Part shown: positions 1 to 4,699 of the stretch, in pieces
Layout: each line of letters starts with the position of its first letter
Numbering within the stretch: the stretch's first letter is position 1
Source: JAQGMV01 sp046597455
GTDB taxonomy: Bacteria; Pseudomonadota; Gammaproteobacteria; Burkholderiales; SG8-41
Reading direction: 5' to 3'
DNA length: 5,939 bases
NCBI GenBank assembly: GCA_046597455.1
Contig: JBKJKJ010000374.1
Coordinates: 1 to 5,939, forward strand
Notes under the pieces: model-generated
What the model was told of the DNA's origin: nothing
Databases searched by the model: none
Seen by the model: only the letters and a program-made list of their open reading frames with translations
Program-made: the position numbers and the translations under genes

Positions 1-291
1 GGGGGGGGCGGGCGGCGTGGGCAGCACGTGGGGCTTCTCCGGCGGGGGCGAAACCAGGCTGACCATGATGGGCGGTGACGGGATGGATACGGGGGGCACC
101 GGGGCGACCATCCAGAGCGCTGCGAGCACCAGCGCGTGTAGCGCGATCACGGTAGCGCCGGTCGTCAGCCGGGCCGAGCCGGGCGGTCTGAATGCGCGCG
201 AATCGGAATGCGTCAGCAGGCTTGCATCGAGGGTGAGAGTGGGCCTGCCAGCCTGGCCGGCTGCGCCCCCGGAAGGTTGCGATAGCGTCAT
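1..291 (-). CDS. tonB: TonB energy transducer, N-terminal part (cut by window edge)
   Basis: Couples the inner-membrane proton motive force (through ExbB/ExbD) to outer-membrane TonB-dependent receptors that import siderophores or haem. Reading the minus strand from the ATG at 291 gives 97 open codons to the window edge. They comprise a cytoplasmic N-terminus of about 43 residues, one hydrophobic segment (about 44-64, TVIALHALVLAALWMV) with a histidine at 52 like the functional TonB membrane histidine, then a proline-rich stretch (VAPVPPVSIPSPP; PPPEKP; PTPPAPP) typical of the periplasm-spanning region. The C-terminal receptor-contact domain lies outside the window. The start overlaps the hemP stop as ATGA, and no strong Shine-Dalgarno sequence precedes it, so translation is probably coupled to hemP and Fur-controlled from the same promoter. 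The family call rests on architecture only, since the diagnostic C-terminal domain is not seen; the haem/iron neighbour supports it. Confidence 0.83.
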   Translation of the reverse strand, partial: MTLSQPSGGAAGQAGRPTLTLDASLLTHSDSRAFRPPGSARLTTGATVIALHALVLAALWMVAPVPPVSIPSPPIMVSLVSPPPEKPHVLPTPPAPP

Positions 292-518
292 GCCGTCAGT
301 AACAGTCTTCCGTTCTGGGTGATGCGCAGTCGGTATTCGCGACCGTCGTGGACGATGATCAGCTCCGCGCGCCCCTGCAGCAGCTCGCGGCTGGTAACAC
401 GAATCGGCTTCGGTCTTGCCGCCGATGCCGCCTGGGCGCGCACATGTTGCTCATTGCACGGCACAGGGTGCTTCGCCTCGGGGGACTCGTTTTCGAAAGG
501 AGGGGGTGCGGTGATCAC
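288..518 (-). CDS. hemP: Haemin uptake protein HemP
   Basis: Small cytoplasmic protein of the HemP/HmuP family, required for haem uptake or for expression of haem-receptor genes in Burkholderia and rhizobia (family knowledge). The 76-residue product carries the family core at about residues 39-75: PIRVTSRELLQG, then LIIVHDGREYRLRIT, ending NGRLLLTA. The long N-terminal part (residues 1-38) is low in conservation cues. The start used is a GTG at 518 with only a poor upstream Shine-Dalgarno match; an internal GTG (codon 19 or 26) could be the true start and would give a length nearer the usual short HemP. It lies about 40 bases downstream of the predicted transcription start of a Fur-box promoter, and its TGA overlaps the tonB ATG. 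The family call is firm; the exact start is not. Confidence 0.88.
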   Translation of the reverse strand: MITAPPPFENESPEAKHPVPCNEQHVRAQAASAARPKPIRVTSRELLQGRAELIIVHDGREYRLRITQNGRLLLTA

Positions 519-550
519 GTCTGCTATCGACCGGTTCGTAATAACGTCTT

Positions 551-569
551 AATGAGAATGATTCCCATT
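551..569 (-). promoter_or_regulatory. Fur box controlling hemP-tonB
   Basis: The plus-strand sequence AATGAGAATGATTCCCATT is a 19-bp inverted repeat about a central G; the two 9-base arms differ at one position. It closely matches the Fur consensus GATAATGATAATCATTATC. It covers part of the -10 element and the predicted transcription start of the hemP promoter, so Fe-Fur binding should block RNA polymerase. Repression under iron sufficiency is inferred from known Fur behaviour. Confidence 0.9.
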
Positions 570-596
570 GTATGACGCAAGACATTCGGATGTAAA
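567..596 (-). promoter_or_regulatory. Sigma70-type promoter of hemP-tonB
   Basis: On the minus strand a -35 TTTACA (plus 591-596, 5 of 6 to consensus) and a -10 TACAAT (plus 567-572, 5 of 6) are separated by 18 bases. The start of transcription would fall near 560, giving a leader of about 42 bases to the GTG of hemP. The Fur box begins inside the -10 element. Confidence 0.75.
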
Positions 597-776
597 GCGA
601 CGCGAATCGGGCGCAGGCATGGAGGCGCGCATGCCCCGTGGATTGACGGCATGGAATTCGAGCGCCGATCCACATCGGCGCCCGGGGGAAGCCGTCGCCG
701 TTCACCGCGAAACGGCGTATGCCCAGATTAAACGTCGGCGAAACTTCGGCGTTGAACAGGCACCCCGATTGCTTTG
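597..776. other. Gene-free stretch with three hairpins
   Basis: I see no credible protein gene on either strand between the hemP promoter and the small RNA candidate; open frames here lack ribosome sites and cross regulatory elements. Three inverted repeats stand out: 616-621 with 630-635 (GGCATG/CATGCC, 8-base loop), 662-669 with 674-681 (GCGCCGAT/ATCGGCGC, loop CCAC) and 696-702 with 711-717 (CGCCGTT/AACGGCG, 8-base loop). None is followed by a T-run, so they are not intrinsic terminators. They could belong to a longer structured RNA that includes the downstream candidate, or be protein-binding palindromes. Confidence 0.5.
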
Positions 777-880
777 CTTTCTCTTGCCACGGCCACGTGG
801 CGGACAGGGGCCTCGCTTCCTCCTCCTTGTGAGGCCTTAGTAAGTTGACCCGGCGCGCCCAGTGCGCCGGGTCTTTTTTT
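777..880 (+). ncRNA. Candidate small RNA with anti-Shine-Dalgarno loop (cuckoo/CcsR-like)
   Basis: Three consecutive RNA hairpins are visible on the plus strand. Hairpin 1 pairs 786-791 with 796-801 (GCCACG/CGTGGC, 4-base loop). Hairpin 2 pairs 809-816 with 829-836 (GGCCTCGC/GTGAGGCC, one G-U) and displays the 12-base all-pyrimidine loop TTCCTCCTCCTT at 817-828. Hairpin 3 is an intrinsic terminator (847-880). The loop contains CCTCCTT, the same as the anti-Shine-Dalgarno core at the 3' end of 16S rRNA, so it could pair with AAGGAGG ribosome sites. A hairpin loop of CUUCCUCCUCC type followed by a terminator is the hallmark of alphaproteobacterial 'cuckoo'/CcsR stress RNAs (family knowledge); membership here is inference. 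No plus-strand gene lies upstream to account for the terminator. The 5' end is a guess: a weak heat-shock-sigma-like element (CTTCGG 744-749, CCCCGATT 763-770) would start RNA near 777, and no good sigma70 promoter is visible. Confidence 0.5.
847..880 (+). terminator. Intrinsic terminator of the small RNA candidate
   Basis: A perfect 10-bp stem GACCCGGCGC (847-856) / GCGCCGGGTC (864-873) with a 7-base loop is followed directly by seven T (874-880). It is a very strong plus-strand Rho-independent terminator. There is no matching A-run on its other side, so it should work only in the plus direction. Confidence 0.92.
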
Positions 881-924
881 CGCCGGCCGTATTTTTAAAG
901 CCCTCGCGAACGGGGGTCCAACCG

Positions 925-958
925 AAAAAAAAGGGAGACCTGTGGGTCTCCCTTTTTT
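925..958. terminator. Bidirectional intrinsic terminator
   Basis: The stem GGGAGACC (933-940) / GGTCTCCC (945-952) with loop TGTG is flanked by eight A (925-932) and six T (953-958), giving up to 14 paired bases and a U-run on either strand. On the plus strand it is a second stop behind the small RNA; on the minus strand it ends the transcript of the small gene at 1003-1164, whose stop codon lies 44 bases away. Confidence 0.92.
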
Positions 959-1002
959 GTCACGCCCCGGCACCGTTGGCACCCGGTCGAATCAGACGGC
1001 GA

Positions 1003-1164
1003 CTACGACATCCGGCGCGCCTCTTTGGCGTCGTCGGGGTTGGTGTAACGGCGCTTGTATTGCAACGAAGAGCTCCAGGCCGCGACTGCACGCTCGTTGC
1101 GTTCGGCGAGCGTGTTGAAAAAACGGCTCCAGACTCGAGCCACGATACCGATTACGCTGGACAT
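1003..1164 (-). CDS. Small hypothetical protein, 53 residues
   Basis: I do not recognise this family. The chosen ATG at 1164 gives 53 residues (MSSVIGIVARVWSRFF... ending KEARRMS) and has a GGGAG 11 bases upstream plus a closer AAGG; in-frame starts further up lack such sites. Residues 5-30 form a probable amphipathic helix with I5, V8, V11, W12, F15, F16, L19 on one face and R10, R14, E21, R22, E24, R25 on the other. The tail is polar and basic (QYKRRY, then NPDDAKEARR). There is no signal peptide or true membrane span; peripheral membrane or RNA binding is conceivable but unproven. It lies 130 bases downstream of the spermidine-synthase-like gene on the same strand and ends just before a strong terminator, which supports it being expressed. 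Existence as a gene is likely, function unknown. Confidence 0.55.
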   Translation of the reverse strand: MSSVIGIVARVWSRFFNTLAERNERAVAAWSSSLQYKRRYTNPDDAKEARRMS

Positions 1165-1294
1165 GGTGCCTTGTACTCCCTGCATGAGAAACACGTCGAG
1201 CTTACCCAGCAGGACGCGTACCCGGGCAGGCACTCCGTCACACCGGACTCGCGATAAGCCCGAATTGCTGGCGCTCGACGCTGTGTATTTTTCG

Positions 1295-2263
1295 TCATCG
1301 GACGACTTTCGCGGGTGCTGACTCCGCGCTCGATCGACGGCTACCGCTTATTGTATCCAGATCGCGCAGCACGCGGCCGCTCGTGCTCTTGCGGCTCGCG
1401 TTACTGAACTGATCCGGCTCGATGTTGCCGAGGTCGAACTCGAAGCGCTTGGCGGCAGCAGTCTTGCGGGCCAGCGCGCTCAACTGGACGCGGTCGAGCG
1501 CCTGCTTGCGCGGCAGGGCGAGCAGGATCTTGTTGGTCGTTCCGGGGACTTCGAGAATGGAAAGCTCGTCGAATACCTCCTGGTAAGTGCGCACCATGGA
1601 GTCGTAAAGCGAGTTGACCGGCCGTCCCCAGATATTTCCGATGACCACGCCACCGGGTTTCACGCTGCGTCTGACCGCACGCAGGAACTCGACAGTTGTC
1701 AGATGAGGCGGCACGTTGCTCGTGCCGAAAGCGTCCAGGAACACCACGTCGTAAGGCTCGCGCACAGCTTCGACGAACTTGCGCCCGTCCCCGACGTGCG
1801 CGTGGAGGCTCGCGTCCTCCCGGAACCCGAAGTATTCAGTGGCGACTTTCACGACGTCGGGATCGATGTCGACGACGTCGATGGTGGCCTGCGGATAATA
1901 ATGGCGCAGAAACATCGGCATGGTGCCGCCGCCCAGACCGACGATCATGATGCGCCGGGGCTCGTCGGACAGCGCGAGCCCGACAAAAGCGACTTTGGTG
2001 TAGGCAAACCCGAGATAAGTCGGGTCACCGGGCTTCGCAATGCTTTGCCGCGCACCGTTCATCTCGAAGCGCAGCACCCGCATTCCGCTCTCGTCTTCGG
2101 TGACGATGATGTTGTTGTAGGCGGAAGCCTTTTCGTACAGAACTTTCTCGGCGGCGCAAGCGAGCCCCGCCAGCGCGAAGAAGGCAAAAAGCGCAACGAG
2201 CACACGGTGAACGTGAAGGCCGGGAGACCGTGCAGCGCGCTCGGCCATTAAACTGGATCGCAT
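1295..2263 (-). CDS. Exported spermidine-synthase-like methyltransferase-fold protein
   Basis: 322 residues from the ATG at 2263. The frame is open upstream to 2401 but that extension looks non-coding, and the signal peptide fits this start, though its Shine-Dalgarno match is weak. Residues 1-38 carry a basic n-region, a hydrophobic core (VLVALFAFFALAGLA) and a likely signal-peptidase site near ACA-A. No proper lipobox is seen. The rest is the polyamine-synthase Rossmann fold: the beta N-domain with YEKASAYNNIIVTE (43-56), the nucleotide loop VGLGGG (108-113), the acidic DIDP (132-135), DGRKF (159-163) and VVFLDAFG (173-180). True aminopropyltransferases have a D-x-x-D motif here (IIVDSSDP type); this protein keeps D177 but has G180 in the second position, so spermidine synthesis is doubtful. 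The substrate is unknown. Fold assignment is firm; the activity and periplasmic location are inferred. Confidence 0.8.
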   Translation of the reverse strand: MRSSLMAERAARSPGLHVHRVLVALFAFFALAGLACAAEKVLYEKASAYNNIIVTEDESGMRVLRFEMNGARQSIAKPGDPTYLGFAYTKVAFVGLALSDEPRRIMIVGLGGGTMPMFLRHYYPQATIDVVDIDPDVVKVATEYFGFREDASLHAHVGDGRKFVEAVREPYDVVFLDAFGTSNVPPHLTTVEFLRAVRRSVKPGGVVIGNIWGRPVNSLYDSMVRTYQEVFDELSILEVPGTTNKILLALPRKQALDRVQLSALARKTAAAKRFEFDLGNIEPDQFSNASRKSTSGRVLRDLDTISGSRRSSAESAPAKVVR

Positions 2264-2413
2264 GAGGGTGTCTTCAACGGGCAAATGAGCGGCGCATGAT
2301 ATCGCGAATCGACGTGCCTGCGTCGGCTCAGCCGGTTTCGATTCCCCGCTACGCCCGCACGCTCCCCCGCCCTCCGTTGCTGAAACCCTTTTCTCGTGCA
2401 CCGGGAGATACCG

Positions 2414-2965
2414 CTACGGCTTCGACACGTAAGCATTGCCTTTGACGTAAAACCGAAGGAGCCTTCGCGCCCAGTGTCCGGCGTAATCGACGCCGATGCG
2501 GGGCCGCTTCACGATCGCAGGCTTGGCGTGCGAGCCGGGGTCGGCGATATAGAAATCGTCGCTCAGCAGATCGTGCCCGTTCTGCCGCCTGTCGATATTC
2601 ATCGCCCTGCACAGAAGGCCGGGACCCTGGGTGCGATCGTCGATACCGCGCACCGGCTCGAGTGCGCGCAGCAGCACCGCCGAAGCCTTGCCTTCGGCCT
2701 GTGTCACCACGTTCATGCAGTTATAGATACCGTAGATGAGATACACATACGCATGGCCCGGCGGACCGAACATGACTTTGGTTCGCGGGGTCAGGCCTTT
2801 CGCCGAGTGAGCGGCGAGATCGTGCGGGCCGAGATAGGCTTCGACTTCCACGATGCGCCCGATGCGCTCGGCGCCGCCGGTGACGTGGACGAGATGCTTG
2901 CCGAGCAGATCTTTCGCCACCTCGATGGTGTCGCGATCGTAGAACGGGCGCTGCAGCTTATGCAT
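2414..2965 (-). CDS. mpg: DNA-3-methyladenine glycosylase, AAG/Mpg family
   Basis: Monofunctional base-excision-repair enzyme that flips out and cleaves alkylated or deaminated purines (3-methyladenine, 7-methylguanine, hypoxanthine), leaving an abasic site. The 183-residue protein is normal length for bacterial members and shows the whole active-site signature: IVEVEAYLGPHD (38-49) with the catalytic glutamate E42 and Y44 (human E125, Y127), H53 (human H136), the intercalating tyrosine Y78 in YVYLIYGIYNCMN (73-85) with N85, R100 in LLRALEP (human R182), and the C-terminal RFYVKGNAYVS. The start ATG at 2965 gives the usual N-terminus (MHKLQRPFYDRDT), although the Shine-Dalgarno match is poor. 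It lies 54 bases after alkB on the same strand, so the two alkylation-repair genes are probably co-transcribed. No intrinsic terminator is visible in the 150 bases after it. Confidence 0.96.
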   Translation of the reverse strand: MHKLQRPFYDRDTIEVAKDLLGKHLVHVTGGAERIGRIVEVEAYLGPHDLAAHSAKGLTPRTKVMFGPPGHAYVYLIYGIYNCMNVVTQAEGKASAVLLRALEPVRGIDDRTQGPGLLCRAMNIDRRQNGHDLLSDDFYIADPGSHAKPAIVKRPRIGVDYAGHWARRLLRFYVKGNAYVSKP

Positions 2966-3019
2966 GACAGTACGCGCCGCTCATGCGCAGGGGGCGGGGA
3001 GCGATAGCAGACCCCGGCC

Positions 3020-3607
3020 TCACGTACGGGATGTCCTGAACGTAATCGAGTACCGCAGCGCCTTCGTCGCGGCTATGCTGTGCTGCCAACTCCAGCGCGC
3101 GGCGCCGCGTATCGCATAGGCCGAGCGCGGCGCGAGCTCGAGCGCGATCACGTCCTGTCGGAGATTGCGCCCACCCGGCCGGTACGGCCGCAGCTTCATG
3201 CGCGCGGCGCCGCCGAGCGACACGCCGACGATAACTTCGAAATCCGGAACGTCGCGGTGCCAGCCGAGCGGGGTTCCCGGGCGGTATTCGCTCACCAGTC
3301 CATAGACGAATGCCCCGGCCGGCAGTCCCACCCAGCTCGCGACTTTCTCGCGCAGCGGCGCGAGAAATTCCGGTATCGGCGGCATCGGGTTCAGCACGCT
3401 GCGGGTGTAGTCGAACTTGCCGCCATAACTGACCGTGCGCCGCTTTGCCGTGTAGGCCTTGTATTGCGCTTCCTGCAGCGGCAGCGCGCCGATCGCCGCG
3501 AGCAAATCGGCTTCCTCTGCGCGCTCGATGAGCTCGGGCGCGTAGACGAAGCCTTCCGGAAATTGCGAGGAGCCACCGAACAGGTCGCGCTGGACGCCGC
3601 CCGGCAT
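3020..3607 (-). CDS. alkB: AlkB-family 2-oxoglutarate/Fe(II) dioxygenase
   Basis: Oxidatively demethylates 1-methyladenine, 3-methylcytosine and similar lesions in DNA or RNA, using Fe(II), O2 and 2-oxoglutarate (family knowledge). The 195-residue protein has the iron triad H117-x-D119 (GWHRDV) and H176 (SWQHSI), plus the 2-oxoglutarate-binding R185 and R191 in RYSITFR, equivalent to E. coli AlkB H131, D133, H187, R204 and R210. Substrate-side motifs YGGKFDYT (61-68) and YGLVSEYRPGTPLGWH (102-117) are typical of the short bacterial type. The start ATG follows the receptor stop codon directly (TAAATG), with GGAA a few bases upstream, which points to translational coupling; the N-terminal DLFG fits other short AlkB proteins. 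With mpg just downstream it makes a two-gene alkylation-repair pair. There is no sign of an Ada operator or of an adjoining ada gene. Confidence 0.94.
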   Translation of the reverse strand: MPGGVQRDLFGGSSQFPEGFVYAPELIERAEEADLLAAIGALPLQEAQYKAYTAKRRTVSYGGKFDYTRSVLNPMPPIPEFLAPLREKVASWVGLPAGAFVYGLVSEYRPGTPLGWHRDVPDFEVIVGVSLGGAARMKLRPYRPGGRNLRQDVIALELAPRSAYAIRGAARWSWQHSIAATKALRYSITFRTSRT

Positions 3608-4588
3608 TTATTCCGCGCGGATGTTCGCCGCTTTGATGACTTTTCCCCACTTGGCGGTTTCCGCACGCATGAAGGCCGCGAACCGGTCCGGCATGCTGCC
3701 GATCACGTCCGCGCCCATCGCCTGCAGCTTGTCGCGCACATCGGGCTGCGCCAGCACTTTGGACACATCGCCCTGGAAGCGCGTGACGAGGTCCCGCGGC
3801 GTTGCAGCGGGCACGACGAGGCCAAACCAGTTGGTGAGCTCGTATCCGGGCACGCCCGATTCGGATACGGTCGGTACCTGCGGCAGCAGCGGCGAGCGCT
3901 TCGAGCCCAGCACCGCCAACGCATTGAGCTTGCCCGCCTTGATATACGGCAAGGCCTGCAACAGGCTGTCGAACGTGAGCGACACCTGCCCTCCGAGCAG
4001 ATCGGTGAAACTCGGCCCGCTGCCTTTATAGGGAATGTGAACGAGATCGATTCCCGCCATGCTTTTCAGGAGCTCGCCCGCCAGATGCGGCGCACCCCCT
4101 GGCCCCGATGACGCATAGTTGATTTTTCCGGGCTGCGCCTTGGCGAGCGCGATCAGTTCTTTCACGTTTTTCGCTGGCAGCGAAGGATGCGACACCATGA
4201 CGAAATGAACCGCGACGACTTGGCTCAGCGCGGTCAGGTCGCGCTGCGGATCGACCGGCATTTTCTGGTAGAGATATTGATTCACGGTGAGATTGCCCAT
4301 CGTACCCATGAACCAGGTGTAACCGTCAGGTGCGGCGCGCGCTGCGACCTCGGTGCCGATGACACCCGACGCACCTGCGCGGTTTTCGACCACCACCTGC
4401 TGGCCCCAGCTCTCCCCGAGCTTCTGCCCGACGATGCGCGCGACGATGTCGGTGCCGCCGCCGGGCGGGAATGCGACGATGATGCGCACCGGCTTCACCG
4501 GAAACGCCTGAGTCTGCGCGACGATAGGGGCAGATATGGCGCAGAGCAGAACGAGTGCCGCGGCGGCTGATGCAAAACGTAACGACAT
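3608..4588 (-). CDS. TctC/Bug-family periplasmic substrate receptor (second in the cluster)
   Basis: Extracytoplasmic solute-binding protein of the tripartite tricarboxylate transporter type, which binds a small carboxylate or related ligand in the periplasm. The 326-residue length is typical. Residues 1-28 are a Sec signal peptide (hydrophobic core about 8-23, cleavage near VAQTQA). The ligand-binding signatures are all canonical: FPPGGGTDIVAR (40-51), VVENRAGASG (66-75), DGYT (88-91), SSGPGGAPHLAGE, and HIPYKGSGP. It has a strong ribosome site AAGGAG five bases before the ATG. It lies 111 bases after the other receptor gene, with a possible promoter in the gap, and its TAA abuts the alkB ATG. 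No TctA/TctB membrane subunits are present, as is usual for the many orphan Bug receptors of Burkholderiales. The ligand cannot be told from sequence. Confidence 0.95.
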   Translation of the reverse strand: MSLRFASAAAALVLLCAISAPIVAQTQAFPVKPVRIIVAFPPGGGTDIVARIVGQKLGESWGQQVVVENRAGASGVIGTEVAARAAPDGYTWFMGTMGNLTVNQYLYQKMPVDPQRDLTALSQVVAVHFVMVSHPSLPAKNVKELIALAKAQPGKINYASSGPGGAPHLAGELLKSMAGIDLVHIPYKGSGPSFTDLLGGQVSLTFDSLLQALPYIKAGKLNALAVLGSKRSPLLPQVPTVSESGVPGYELTNWFGLVVPAATPRDLVTRFQGDVSKVLAQPDVRDKLQAMGADVIGSMPDRFAAFMRAETAKWGKVIKAANIRAE

Positions 4589-4593
4589 TACAG

Positions 4594-4599
4594 CTCCTT
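4594..4599 (-). promoter_or_regulatory. Strong ribosome binding site of the second receptor gene
   Basis: On the minus strand AAGGAG stands five bases before the ATG at 4588 and fixes the start. It is the best Shine-Dalgarno match in the window and is complementary to CTCCTT in the pyrimidine loop of the small RNA candidate, although that would hold for any strong ribosome site. Confidence 0.85.
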
Positions 4600-4616
4600 A
4601 TACTTATTTGGCGCCA

Positions 4617-4645
4617 AGCATAGGGCATCGAAGGCGATAGGGCAA
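4617..4645 (-). promoter_or_regulatory. Possible promoter of the second receptor gene
   Basis: On the minus strand TTGCCC (plus 4640-4645) and TATGCT (plus 4617-4622) are 17 bases apart, each 4 of 6 to the sigma70 consensus. They lie in the 111-base gap between the two receptor genes. It is a moderate match only; it would allow receptor-alkB-mpg to be transcribed apart from the aldolase operon. Confidence 0.35.
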
Positions 4646-4699
4646 AAATTTGGACTGAGGGCTGGCTGCCCAGTGTACGAGAGCAACTTCCGGGCTGTT

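Noticed and set aside
1..17. G-rich homopolymer at the left edge as a possible repeat or assembly artefact
   Set aside because: On the minus strand it fits in frame as proline codons of the TonB proline-rich region; with the edge so close no repeat can be shown.
493..552. AAAGGAGGGGG followed by a GTG on the plus strand, looking like a ribosome site and start
   Set aside because: It opens only 13 codons and lies antisense to the first codons of hemP, where it encodes the Pro-Pro-Pro-Phe stretch.
568..840. Plus-strand open frame of 90 codons ending just before the small RNA terminator
   Set aside because: It starts at a TTG inside the Fur box/promoter, lacks a ribosome site, has no recognisable domain, and its 3' half is better explained by RNA hairpins.
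597..1000. CRISPR array, tRNA, rRNA or known housekeeping RNA (RNase P, tmRNA, 6S, SRP RNA) in the gene-free stretch
   Set aside because: No regular direct repeats, no tRNA-like cloverleaf and none of the conserved sequence blocks of these RNAs were seen.
2264..2413. Promoter or terminator between mpg and the spermidine-synthase-like gene
   Set aside because: No hairpin with T-run and no pair of boxes at proper spacing stood out; only short G+C-rich inverted repeats are present.
3080..4111. Long plus-strand open frame (343 codons) antisense to alkB and a receptor gene
   Set aside because: Arginine/alanine/histidine-rich translation typical of the antisense of high-G+C genes; the minus-strand genes have complete catalytic or binding motifs.
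4644..4674. Imperfect hairpin (4654-4674) followed on the minus strand by five T, a possible terminator between the two receptor genes
   Set aside because: Only about six pairs with a bulge, and the T-run starts six bases after the stem; too weak to call, although partial attenuation is possible.
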